Notes under the pieces: generated by a model
Database searches by the model: none
What the model was told of the DNA's origin: nothing
Seen by the model: only the letters and a program-made list of their open reading frames with translations
Shown: in pieces, positions 35,824 through 43,343 of the stretch
Layout: every line of letters starts with the position of its first letter
How positions within the stretch are numbered: position 1 is the first letter of the stretch
NCBI GenBank assembly: GCA_000955785.1
Contig: JYOD01000113.1
Location: 36,307 to 100,306 of the forward strand
Source of the DNA: Burkholderiaceae bacterium 16
GTDB taxonomy: Bacteria; Pseudomonadota; Gammaproteobacteria; Burkholderiales; Burkholderiaceae
Length of the DNA: 64,000 nucleotides
Direction of reading: 5' to 3'
Made by a program: the position numbers and the translations under genes

Positions 35824-36588
35824 CTAATTACAATACGAACCATCGATAGCATCAATCTCTCGAATCAGCGCCGCGAACACGTCTTCACCCGCGCCAAACT
35901 TCGGATTGAACTGCAGCGAGTCGCGCGTGCACTTGCGCTGGATCTCTTCCGGCACGGGCAGCGCGGCACCCATGGCCAGCGTGGCAAGCTGGATCTCGCA
36001 GGCGCGGTTTAGCAGCCAGAGGGTGGAGAAGGTGCGCGCGATGCTGTCGCCCCAGGCCAGCAAGCCATGGTTACGCAGGATCACGGCCGGCTTGTCGCCG
36101 ATATTGCGCACCAGCCTGGGCCCTTCGTCGTCGTGCACGGTGATGCCTTCGAAAGGATGGTAGGCCACCTTGTCGAACAATTGCGCCGCATAGAAGTTGC
36201 TCATCGACAGACCCTGCGCCGAGCAGGCCACCGCCATGCCGGCCGTGGTGTGCGTATGCATCACGCAATGCGCGCCCGGAATACCGGCGTGAATCGCCGC
36301 ATGCACCACGAAGCCGGCAGGATTGACCGGCCAAGGACTCTCACCGACAACCTGGCCGGCCAGGTCGATCTTCACCAGGTTGGAGGCGGTCACCTCCGCA
36401 TAGCGCAAGCCGAACGGGTTGATCAGGAACAGTGGCTTGCCGGCATCGCCGCCGGCCTCGGGCGGCAGGCGCAGCGTGATGTGGTTGTAGATCAGCTCGG
36501 TCCAGCCCAGCCGGTCGAAGATGCGGTAGCAGGCGGCGAGCTTGACGCGCGCCTCCCATTCCGCCGGGTGACAGTTAGCGACAGCCAT
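35824..36588 (-). CDS. Class II aldolase/adducin-family protein
   Basis: A 254-residue metal-dependent aldolase-fold protein. It has LAACYRIFDRLGWTELIYNHITLR near the N terminus, catalytic/metal histidines in HCVMHTHTTAGMAVAC (His-x-His) and the third His in RNHGLLAWGD. This subgroup is common in oxidative soil bacteria; the substrate is usually unknown. ATG 36588 has GGAG 8 bp upstream (GAGGAGACCTGC). It is co-oriented with the PanE-like gene and forms a probable two-gene operon. An AT-rich repeat at 36690-36708 may be its operator. Confidence 0.88.
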   Translation of the reverse strand: MAVANCHPAEWEARVKLAACYRIFDRLGWTELIYNHITLRLPPEAGGDAGKPLFLINPFGLRYAEVTASNLVKIDLAGQVVGESPWPVNPAGFVVHAAIHAGIPGAHCVMHTHTTAGMAVACSAQGLSMSNFYAAQLFDKVAYHPFEGITVHDDEGPRLVRNIGDKPAVILRNHGLLAWGDSIARTFSTLWLLNRACEIQLATLAMGAALPVPEEIQRKCTRDSLQFNPKFGAGEDVFAALIREIDAIDGSYCN

Positions 36589-36689
36589 GCAGGTCTCCTC
36601 TGCGTTTTCGCGCGTCGGTGCGCGCGCCATGGGGTGCTGTTCGGGTGGGGTCGGGCTACGGCACGCGCACGGCGATACCGATGCCTCGA

Positions 36690-36708
36690 TTAATTACCAT
36701 GTTAATTA
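36690..36708. promoter_or_regulatory. Paired TTAATTA motif upstream of the aldolase operon
   Basis: TTAATTA-CCATG-TTAATTA, about 100 bp before the aldolase start. Two identical heptamers 12 bp apart stand out in GC-rich DNA and look like a dimeric regulator site or an AT-rich promoter element. The regulator is unknown. Confidence 0.45.
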
Positions 36709-36757
36709 TTTTGTGGGGCAGGTCAAGCCGGAGGTACCCGCAGGCTCGTACCAACGA

Positions 36758-37735
36758 TCAAGGCAGGGTGTTGCGCATGATCAGCAGCCAGGGCATGTGC
36801 GAGTTGGTTACGCCATCAATCATGCCGGAGTCTTCCAGTTCGATCAGTTCCATCGAGACCGATTGCTGGACATTGCCGCCAATCGCCTTGACCAGCCGTG
36901 CCGCCGGGTCCACCTCGACGACGATGTCGCAATGCATGGGCGTAGTGCCAAAGCCGATTGCGGCCACGCTCGCCAGGTGTTTGTCGCTGCCGCGCCCGGC
37001 GCAAATCACATCGCCTGGCCGCGGCATGGCCGGCAGCGGTTCAATGCGGAAGGCCGGCGCGGGCAGGATGCCGTCGCGCGCGTCCACTACGTACATCGAG
37101 TGCGAATCGCCGGTGAGGAACTGGCGGTCGTCCAGGCCCGCCTTGCGCATCACCCAGGAAATAAAGACCGCGGACCAGGCCCAGCTGCCCTGGGTGATCT
37201 GGTGGCACGTGACCGCCTTGCCGACGATGGCCCAATAGCGTTGCGCCAGCCGGCACCCCTGGACGGTGGCTTCCATGCCGGTGCCATCGGGAAAGTGCAG
37301 GCAGCTAGACTCGCTGCTTTCCTCATCCTCGCGGTCGGCCGTCCGGCCTGTCGCATCGCTGGCGTCCGGATTGCCCTCGGTATCCGTCGCCGCCGGCAGG
37401 CCAGGCAACACCGGCGCTGGCAGTGGGCTATCGGCCACGCAAGCGGTGTCATCGCGGCCCAGGCGCACGGTCTGCCCCCCCCAGCGCTGCCACTCCTGCC
37501 AGGCGATCTCAACAATGCGCTGGCGCTGCGTGGCGCCAGGTGTCGTCACGGGGCGTTCGGTGTCAGGCAACGGGATAGCCTGGGGCCGCACCGGCTGGGA
37601 TGGCGTGGTGCAACCCGACAGTAGCGTGAGAGCCGTCAGCAAGCTCAGGCCGAGCCGGCGCGCCTGTGGAAAATTTTGTGGGAAACGCTGTGAATAAAAC
37701 TGTGGAAATCTGCCTGGCGGCGATCGACGGGACAT
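36758..37735 (-). CDS. DUF2272 lipoprotein
   Basis: A 325-residue protein. A long basic N terminus leads to a signal with lipobox LLSGC (around residue 42). A Pro-rich linker and an acidic insertion (about 120-145, DREDEESSESS) precede a DUF2272 domain (about 150-325) with SWAWSAVFISWVMRKAGL and PRPGDVICAGRGSDKHLASV. DUF2272 resembles amidase/CHAP-like folds: a Cys-like position is not obvious but the His in the HCDIVVEV segment is conserved. Probably an envelope lipoprotein. ATG 37735 is used; GTG 37801 would add 22 residues. Confidence 0.8.
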   Translation of the reverse strand: MSRRSPPGRFPQFYSQRFPQNFPQARRLGLSLLTALTLLSGCTTPSQPVRPQAIPLPDTERPVTTPGATQRQRIVEIAWQEWQRWGGQTVRLGRDDTACVADSPLPAPVLPGLPAATDTEGNPDASDATGRTADREDEESSESSCLHFPDGTGMEATVQGCRLAQRYWAIVGKAVTCHQITQGSWAWSAVFISWVMRKAGLDDRQFLTGDSHSMYVVDARDGILPAPAFRIEPLPAMPRPGDVICAGRGSDKHLASVAAIGFGTTPMHCDIVVEVDPAARLVKAIGGNVQQSVSMELIELEDSGMIDGVTNSHMPWLLIMRNTLP

Positions 37736-37830
37736 GAGATGCCTACTGAGCAGGACGCCCGAGACCCTTGTATTTACTGAGGGAAGGCGCCGATAGGGCA
37801 CGATCTTAACGGTCTTGCGAGGGGTGCGGC

Positions 37831-37836
37831 GTATAC
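37831..37836. other. Outlying GTATAC (GTWWAC) site
   Basis: One GTATAC upstream of the DUF2272 gene, 34 bp from a perfect DnaA box (37870-37878). It is the leftmost of the GTWWAC cluster that is densest at 38876-39589. Confidence 0.6.
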
Positions 37837-37869
37837 CGCGAAGGCGCAGGATAACCAGTGGGCAAATAT

Positions 37870-37878
37870 TGTGGATAA
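37870..37878 (-). promoter_or_regulatory. DnaA box
   Basis: TGTGGATAA on the plus strand (TTATCCACA on the minus), a perfect match to the E. coli consensus, in the 237-bp gap between the DUF2272 gene and hup. Weaker versions (TGTGAATAA at 37690-37698, TGTGGAAAT at 37701-37709) lie at the start of the DUF2272 gene. Confidence 0.7.
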
Positions 37879-37972
37879 CGCCCCCGCCTGGCGCTCACCT
37901 GCGCCATCAGGCTACGGGTGGCGGCACGGCGGGGTAGATCCAACGGGGCTGGCACGAGACCGCCCGCGAGAC

Positions 37973-38251
37973 TCACTGGTTCACTGCGTCCTTGAACTTC
38001 TGGCCAGCCTTGAACTTGACGGTCTTGGCGGCTTCCACCTTGATTTCTTCGCCGGTGCGCGGGTTACGCGCCATGCGCTCGCCGCGCTCGCCCTGGCTGA
38101 AGGTGCCAAAGCCGATCAGGCTCAGGGTGTCGCCCTTGGCCACGGCTTCCATGATGGCGCCAAGCGTCACGTTCAGCGCTTGTTCTGCCTTGGCCTTGGT
38201 CAGGCCGTCCACGCCGGCCGCAATGGCGTCGATCAGTTCGGTTTTCGTCAT
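37973..38251 (-). CDS. hup: HU-family DNA-binding protein
   Basis: A 92-residue HU/IHF-fold protein: MTKTELIDAIAAGVDGLTKAKAEQALN, then GFGTFSQGERGERMARNPRTGEEI with the DNA-bending Arg-Asn-Pro at the beta-arm tip, and a Lys-rich end. It compacts and bends DNA and helps DnaA-dependent origin opening in E. coli. Which of the chromosome's HU paralogues this is cannot be told. Its upstream region is the unusual 1.5-kb non-coding block at 38252-39726. Confidence 0.95.
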   Translation of the reverse strand: MTKTELIDAIAAGVDGLTKAKAEQALNVTLGAIMEAVAKGDTLSLIGFGTFSQGERGERMARNPRTGEEIKVEAAKTVKFKAGQKFKDAVNQ

Positions 38252-39180
38252 GCTTCACTCCGTGTCGAGTTGATAAAACAAGGACGCCTGGCTGGGCCGG
38301 CGCACTGGGCACCGGCGTCGGCAAAGGCGCCGCGGGCCACATCATACCGTGTCGGGCAAGGCGGACTGGGAACAGATTGTTACAGCGCAGGCGCCGCCAG
38401 CCCGCGCTGGCTGGGGCTTTGGGGGGATTTGGAGGAACAGGCCGAGACTTTGAGGGCGTCAGGATGGCTCTCAGGCGAAAGAACGCACATAGGTGTCCGA
38501 CAGGGCATCCGGGCCTGAAAAACGGCTACAGCGGCCTCCTGGCCCCTCTCAGGGGCATTGGCACGATGGTGGTGTGGCCCAGAGGGTCCGGGCGAATTCC
38601 CAGCGTATACCCGGACCGCAGGAGGCACCAACGGCAGGTGGCTGTCCTGGCAGGCGCTCTCTGCCCGCCAAAGGCCCTTAGCGGGGCTGTGAGCGATTCT
38701 TCAGCCGGAGGCCTGACCCCAAGCAGCGCGTACCCAGTGCAGCGTAGCTACGAGGGCACAGATGCTTCCAGGCTCCCTCATGAACTATTGTGCATGCCCA
38801 ACGGCCACCAATGAGGAATGGTTTTTCGCGGGTATTCGCATCGTGCATGCCTTGCGTGCGGCACTAACGGCGTGCGTTTACGTCTTGGCCCGCAGATCCC
38901 TGCCGGCACAGTAACTCCCCGTTCCACGCAGGGCGCTCGTCGGAAAACCGGAGTCGAACGTATACGCAGCCTTCGAGGGGCGCGCGTATACCTCGCCCGA
39001 ACATCGCCGCCACGCGTATACGCCGAATTCCCGCGAAAAAACCTTTCGAGACATGGCTGTAAACCGAAGTTCGACCGGTCATTTCGCCTTGCTCAAAAAA
39101 GAAGCCCCGTCTGAAGCGGGTTCCCGGCAGTTTATTTTTCGCTGCCTTCTTTCTTTGCCGATAGCTGGACGCTGTCCTTT

Positions 39181-39230
39181 CCGTTTACTTCTTTCTTTAA
39201 TGTATACAAATAGTAGTAGTAGGTAAACGG
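39181..39230. other. Inverted repeat around an AT-rich, DnaA-trio-like element
   Basis: CCGTTTAC (39181-39188) and GTAAACGG (39223-39230) form a perfect 8-bp inverted repeat around 34 bp of AT-rich DNA. Inside are one GTATAC (39202) and TAG repeated four times (39211-39222). Both arms contain a GTWWAC site. Reading 3' to 5' away from the DnaA box at 39241, the triplets are GAT GAT GAT GAT, the DnaA-trio pattern. Confidence 0.6.
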
Positions 39231-39240
39231 CCACCTTTTC

Positions 39241-39249
39241 TGTGGATAA
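39241..39249 (-). promoter_or_regulatory. DnaA box next to the trio-like element
   Basis: TGTGGATAA on the plus strand, a perfect consensus box, separated from the TAG triplets by 18 bp containing a GC-rich patch (CGGCCACC). On the minus strand the order is box, GC-rich spacer, CTA triplets, as in the basal unwinding element of B. subtilis oriC. Confidence 0.75.
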
Positions 39250-39422
39250 CCCGGTAAATACTTTTAAAATCAATGGGTTGCGGGAAGCAGAAGTGGTCGG
39301 ACCGGATGTTGGCTGCCGTGGATGACTTCGCCTTTTGGATGAGGGGTCCATGTACAGCCCTCCGACTTATGCCTGACGCGTCCCCATGCCAACCCCAGGC
39401 AGCCCACATGAATCGCATGTCT

Positions 39423-39431
39423 TTATCCACA
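39423..39431 (+). promoter_or_regulatory. DnaA box
   Basis: TTATCCACA, perfect consensus, same orientation as the box 22 bp further on, i.e. about two helical turns away. Confidence 0.75.
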
Positions 39432-39444
39432 GATTTTTGCCGGG

Positions 39445-39453
39445 TTATCCACA
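39445..39453 (+). promoter_or_regulatory. DnaA box
   Basis: TTATCCACA, perfect consensus. With the boxes at 39423 (same strand) and 39241 (opposite strand) it makes three perfect boxes in about 210 bp. Confidence 0.75.
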
Positions 39454-39726
39454 TCGCCCTGGGCTGGCCGATGGCGGTATACGTGCCGTAGACGCGGGCG
39501 GGCGAGGGCTTCTTAAGGCTGTTCTCCGGGCGGCAAATCGACGGGACGCACGGCTTGCGGGCAATACGTATACCTGCCTTGACGTATACGGGTCGGTCTG
39601 TTCATCCATATACGTTTATTTGCCGGCAAGGGGGATGCCGCGGCCAATATGGGCAGGTATCATCGCCTTCGCGCCGGGCGGCGCACAGCCACGCGCAGTG
39701 GCAGGCGGATCAATACGGGATGGCAC

Positions 39727-40293
39727 ATGGCGGAACAGGCAAAGCAAGAGGAATCGAAGCAGGAAGGGACTGACGTGAAAGACGCCGGAAGCGGCAAGGG
39801 CGTTAAGAGTCTCAAGGAAGGCAAGCGCAAGACCGCTGCCGACCGCGTCGAAGTGCGTCGCTCGGGCGTGCACGGCAAGGGCGTCTATGCGATCGCGCCG
39901 ATCGGCGAGGGCGAACGCATCATCGAATACAAGGGCGAGCATATTTCGTGGAAGGAAGCGCTCAAGCGCCATCCGCACGATCCAGCGGATCCTAACCACA
40001 CCTTCTATTTCAGCCTGGAAGACGGCGATGTGATTGACGCCAAGTTCGGCGGCAACCGCGCGCGCTGGATCAACCATGCCTGCGAGCCCAATTGCGAGGC
40101 ACGCGAGAAAAAGGGGCGCGTATTCATCCACGCGCTGCGCGATATCGCCGGTGGCGAGGAATTGTTCTACGACTACGGGCTGGTGATCGACGCGCGCTAC
40201 ACCAAGAAGCTCAAGAAGGAATTCGAGTGCCGCTGCGGCAGCCCGAAGTGCCGCGGGACCATGCTGGCGCCGAAAGCAAAGAAAGGCCGGTAA
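39727..40293 (+). CDS. SET-domain protein-lysine methyltransferase-like protein
   Basis: A 188-residue protein. A Lys/Glu-rich N terminus (1-38) precedes a complete SET domain (about 40-155): RSGVHGKGVYAI, IIEYKGEHISW, the pseudoknot motif N-H-A-C-E-P-N-C (116-123) and YDYG with the catalytic tyrosine (148-151). A post-SET zinc site follows, CRCGSPKC (Cys168, 170, 175), which with Cys123 would bind one zinc. Such proteins use S-adenosylmethionine to methylate lysines; the bacterial substrate is generally unknown. The tail is basic. ATG 39727 is chosen over a reading starting 78 bp upstream, which would enter the origin-like region. HU is encoded on the other side of that region. Confidence 0.9.
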   Translation: MAEQAKQEESKQEGTDVKDAGSGKGVKSLKEGKRKTAADRVEVRRSGVHGKGVYAIAPIGEGERIIEYKGEHISWKEALKRHPHDPADPNHTFYFSLEDGDVIDAKFGGNRARWINHACEPNCEAREKKGRVFIHALRDIAGGEELFYDYGLVIDARYTKKLKKEFECRCGSPKCRGTMLAPKAKKGR

Positions 40294-40298
40294 CAACG

Positions 40299-40337
40299 CA
40301 AGCCGCGGCGCAGGTCAGGCATCTGCGCCGCGGCTTG
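40299..40337. terminator. Strong inverted repeat between convergent SET and kinase genes
   Basis: A perfect 15-bp stem, CAAGCCGCGGCGCAG (40299-40313) and CTGCGCCGCGGCTTG (40323-40337), 9-nt loop, exactly between two convergent stops. There is no T run, so it is a probable but atypical bidirectional terminator. Confidence 0.6.
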
Positions 40338-40344
40338 ATGCGGT

Positions 40345-41976
40345 TCAGGCGGCGCCCGCCGCCTCGCATGGAATGCGGATCACAAAACGCATGCCGCGCG
40401 CCTCAGCCTGCTCGCCGGTGGTGGGCACATCCTCGATACGGATGGTGCCGTGATGCAGCCCGATGATTTCATGCACGATTGCCAGCCCCAGGCCGGCGCC
40501 GCCGGGCGGTTGCGCCGGCGCATTGGGGCCCGGCGTATGGTCGCCCCGGAAGAAGCGCTTGAAGACTTCCTCGCGGCGCGCCAGGGCGATGCCAGGCCCG
40601 TTGTCTTCCACCATCACGACCGCCATGCCGCGATGGCCAAGTGCCTCGCCGCCGGCGCGCACGGTGATGCGTCCGCCGGGCGGCACATATTTCACGGCAT
40701 TGTCTATCAGGTTGCTGAGCGCTTCGCGCATCAGCAGCCGGTTACCGCGCACGGTGGACGGTGCCGCGCCGGTAAAGGTGGGGCCGGGCAAGGTCTCGAA
40801 GCCCAGGTCGATCTGGCGCGCCAGTGCCTGCGGCACCCACTCGGCACCGGTCTCGAAAGCCAGCGTGGCCAGGTCGAAATGCTCGATCGGGCCCAGCCGC
40901 TCCAGCGATAGTCCCGGCTCGGCACGCGCCAGCGACAGCAACTGGTTGGACAGGCGCACCGCGCGGTCGGCCGCCGCTTGCAGCTCGCGCAGGGCGTGGT
41001 CCGTCACTGCGGGATCGTCCGACTGCACCGCGCGGTCGGCATGCAGCTTGACCGCGGTCAGCGGCGTGCGCAACTGGTGCGCGGCGTCGGCGATGAACTT
41101 GCGCTGCGCATCAAGCGCGTCGCGCAGCCTGGCCAGCAGCGCATTGAGCGCACGGATCAGCGGCTCCACTTCGGCCGGCACCTGGGTTTCGTCGAGCGGC
41201 GCCAGCGAGCGCGCGGTCTGGCGATTGAGCTTGTCGGTCAGTATCTGCAAAGGCACCAGCTCTTCCTTGAGCACGTGCGAGAGGATCAGGCTGCCCACCA
41301 CCAGCAGCAGGATCAGCGGCACCGACACCGACAGCAGGATTTCGTTGGCGGCGGTTTCGCGCCGGTCCAGCAACTCCGCCACTTCCACCACGATGGGCCC
41401 GCGCGGGGCGCGGCCAGCCTCGCTGGTGGCCAGTTCGTCCGAAGCCGGGCTGGGCAGGTTGACCGGCAGCCGCACGGCGCGCACCTGGCGCCCGCTGAAC
41501 CAGGCGTAGAATAGCCGCGCATCGTGCAGCGAAGTCTGTCCGGTGCCGTAGCCCAGCCAGGTATCCATGCCGCCGATCAGCCCATCCGGGCCGTGGATGC
41601 GCCAGTAGATGCGGTCGGTGCCTTCGGCCTCGACCAGCGTTTGCGCGATCATCGGGATGTCCTGCTCCAGGCGCGGACCGGCAATGCGGATCTGTTGGGC
41701 GATATTGTTGGCCACGCCGTACAGGGCGCGGTCGAATACCTGCGTGGTGTAGTGCGCAGCCAGCCAGTAGGAGAGCGAGCCGCTGGTCAGTACCAGCGCA
41801 AACAGCGGCGTGGCCAGCGCGCGCAGCAGGTGTACGCGCAGGCTTTGCGTGGAGGCGGTGCGCGCGGGTGCCGCCGCCGAGGGTTGATCCGCCGCTGCGG
41901 CAGGCTTTCCGGATACGCCGCCAGCGGTGCCGGTCAGGCCCTCGGGCGGCTGGGGAGGACGTGGGCGCAGCCACAT
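40345..41976 (-). CDS. TctE-like sensor histidine kinase
   Basis: A 543-residue inner-membrane kinase. An Ala/Pro-rich cytoplasmic N terminus (1-44) is followed by membrane helix 1 (about 50-74). A periplasmic 2CSK_N-type domain (about 78-210) has DRALYGVANNIAQQI and a long loop. Membrane helix 2 (about 213-236) leads to a HAMP-like linker, HisKA with His300 in DAAHQLRTPLTAVKLHADRA, and a HATPase with NLIDNAVKYVPPGG, VEDNGPGI, FFRGD and GAGLGLAIVHEI. TctE relatives control tricarboxylate or related carboxylate uptake. The regulator gene is 24 bp upstream in the same operon. Confidence 0.92.
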   Translation of the reverse strand: MWLRPRPPQPPEGLTGTAGGVSGKPAAAADQPSAAAPARTASTQSLRVHLLRALATPLFALVLTSGSLSYWLAAHYTTQVFDRALYGVANNIAQQIRIAGPRLEQDIPMIAQTLVEAEGTDRIYWRIHGPDGLIGGMDTWLGYGTGQTSLHDARLFYAWFSGRQVRAVRLPVNLPSPASDELATSEAGRAPRGPIVVEVAELLDRRETAANEILLSVSVPLILLLVVGSLILSHVLKEELVPLQILTDKLNRQTARSLAPLDETQVPAEVEPLIRALNALLARLRDALDAQRKFIADAAHQLRTPLTAVKLHADRAVQSDDPAVTDHALRELQAAADRAVRLSNQLLSLARAEPGLSLERLGPIEHFDLATLAFETGAEWVPQALARQIDLGFETLPGPTFTGAAPSTVRGNRLLMREALSNLIDNAVKYVPPGGRITVRAGGEALGHRGMAVVMVEDNGPGIALARREEVFKRFFRGDHTPGPNAPAQPPGGAGLGLAIVHEIIGLHHGTIRIEDVPTTGEQAEARGMRFVIRIPCEAAGAA

Positions 41977-42000
41977 GGCGGGCTTGCTCTGTGCGCGGCG

Positions 42001-42705
42001 TCAGGTGCCGGCGCGAATCTGCAGCAGGTAGCCGAAGCCGCGCACCGTGACGATCTCCACGTCGCTTTCTTCCAGCTTCTTGCGCACGCGGTGCACATAG
42101 ACTTCGATGGCGGTGTCGCCGACCGTGTCGCCGCCTTCGCCCGCGGGATGGGCGAAGGTGGCCAGGTGGTCCTGCAGCTGCGCCTTGCTGACCACGCGGC
42201 CCTGGCGCTGCAACAGCAGTTCCAGCACGGCGAACTCTCGCGGGGAGAGTTCCAGCGGCTTGCCGTCGATAAACATGCGGCGGTCGTTGCCCGACAGGCG
42301 CAGCCGGCCCAGCCGCACGTCACGCTCGGGCGCGGCCTCGCCATGCTGGCTGCGCCGCAGCAGCACGCGCACGCGCGCTTCCAGCTCCGGCAGGGCAAAG
42401 GGTTTGACGAGGTAGTCGTCGGCGCCGGCATTCAGGCCGGATAGCTTGTCTTCGAGCTCGTCGCGCGCAGTCAGGATGATGACGGGCGTGATGCGGTTGC
42501 GGGCGCGGTAGCGCGCCAGCAGGGTCATGCCGTCGATGCCGGGCAGGCCCAGGTCGAGGATGACCAGGTCATGCTGTTCGCGCAGCAGGTGCTCGGTGGC
42601 GTAGACGCCGTCGTGCACCACGCGCACCTGATGGCCGGCCTGGGACAGGCCGGCTTCGACGCCACTGGCAATCTGGCGGTCGTCCTCGATCAGAAGGATA
42701 CGCAT
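42001..42705 (-). CDS. OmpR/TctD-like response regulator
   Basis: A 234-residue regulator. The receiver domain (1-118) has LLIEDDRQIA, phospho-acceptor Asp51 in VILDLGLPG, LTARDE and DYLVKPF. The C-terminal winged helix is of OmpR type (about 135-232; LSPREFAVLELLLQRQGRVVSK, VYVHRVRKKLE, TVRGFGYLL). ATG 42705 is the family start (MRILLIEDD); 23 upstream residues are not conserved. It is the first gene of the two-gene operon with the kinase. Confidence 0.94.
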   Translation of the reverse strand: MRILLIEDDRQIASGVEAGLSQAGHQVRVVHDGVYATEHLLREQHDLVILDLGLPGIDGMTLLARYRARNRITPVIILTARDELEDKLSGLNAGADDYLVKPFALPELEARVRVLLRRSQHGEAAPERDVRLGRLRLSGNDRRMFIDGKPLELSPREFAVLELLLQRQGRVVSKAQLQDHLATFAHPAGEGGDTVGDTAIEVYVHRVRKKLEESDVEIVTVRGFGYLLQIRAGT

Positions 42706-42848
42706 GGGGGCAGGAGGAAGCTGGAAAGGAACGGGAAAGCAATAAACCGGTGCGTTGATTAACCGGTTAGCCACCGATTGTACAGGGCGGGGCCGCCTCC
42801 GACCTTTCGGTTTGCCTACAGTCCCCTGCGTTGCCGCAGGCGGTGCGC

Positions 42849-43166
42849 TCAGGCTTTGGCCAGCGACGCGGCAGCGCGTTCTATAAAGCCCGCCAGGTCG
42901 GTATCGCGCCGGGTCAAGCCATTGGCGTCATGGGTGGACAGGGTGATATCGACCCGGTTGTAGACGTTGAACCATTCGGGATGGTGGTCGGCCTTTTCCG
43001 CCGCCAGCGCCACGCGCGTCATGAAGGCGAAGGCGGCGTTGAAGTCGGCAAAGGTAAAGCGCTTGTGGATCGCGTCGCGGTCTTCGACGAGGCTCCAGCC
43101 GGGCAGGGCAGCCAGCAGCGGTGCACGTTCTTCCAGCGAAAGGGGCACGAGGGGCGCAGGGGACAT
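42849..43166 (-). CDS. phhB: Pterin-4a-carbinolamine dehydratase
   Basis: A 105-residue enzyme (EC 4.2.1.96) that recycles the pterin cofactor of phenylalanine hydroxylase. It shows the family pattern FTFADFNAAFAFMTRVALAAE, then the active-site segment EKADHHPEWFNVYNRVDITL and the end THDANGLTRRD. ATG 43166 gives normal length. phhA lies 177 bp upstream on the same strand, so hydroxylase and dehydratase are likely co-expressed. Confidence 0.95.
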   Translation of the reverse strand: MSPAPLVPLSLEERAPLLAALPGWSLVEDRDAIHKRFTFADFNAAFAFMTRVALAAEKADHHPEWFNVYNRVDITLSTHDANGLTRRDTDLAGFIERAAASLAKA

Positions 43167-43343
43167 GATGGGCTCGATGGTCGGAAAGGGATAAGCAAAG
43201 GATGAAACCGGCCCGCCCGCGCAGCCTTCCAGCCTGTGCGACCTGGGTCGGGGCCGGGGGCCGGGCGGGCATGCCGTCATTGTTTCACAAAGCGCGTGCG
43301 TGGGCAGCCTGCAGCCGTTGTGCAAAGGCAGCCGGAGCCGGGA

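Larger units (their letters stand above)
38876..39589. repeat. Cluster of eleven GTWWAC sites
   Basis: GTWWAC starts at 38876, 38960, 38986, 39016, 39059, 39183, 39202, 39223, 39477, 39568 and 39584, seven of them GTATAC; two outliers are at 38605 and 37831. Most GTATAC copies are preceded by C. At this base composition one GTWWAC per about 2 kb would be expected. The motif is palindromic and is a known N6-adenine methylation target in Burkholderia and Ralstonia. Confidence 0.8.
38252..39726. other. Origin-like 1.5-kb non-coding region (candidate oriC or DnaA-titration locus)
   Basis: This is the largest gene-free stretch of the window, between hup (minus) and the SET gene (plus). It contains three perfect DnaA boxes (39241, 39423, 39445; a fourth lies at 37870 beyond hup), an AT-rich stretch with four TAG triplets beside one box, an 8-bp inverted repeat around it, and eleven GTWWAC sites within 38876-39589. 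Open frames in it lack domains and ribosome-binding sites. These are the parts of a bacterial replication origin. dnaA, parAB and gyrB are not in the window, so whether it is the chromosome's origin, a secondary origin or a datA-like DnaA sink is undecided. Confidence 0.65.

Noticed and set aside
38377..38814. Open frames in the hup-SET intergenic region as possible genes
   Set aside because: No ribosome-binding site, no domain, atypical composition, and they overlap the DnaA-box/GTWWAC region.
37801..39726. parS sites near the origin-like region
   Set aside because: I looked for the TGTTTCACGTGAAACA type and saw none here; the GTATAC palindromes do not resemble it.
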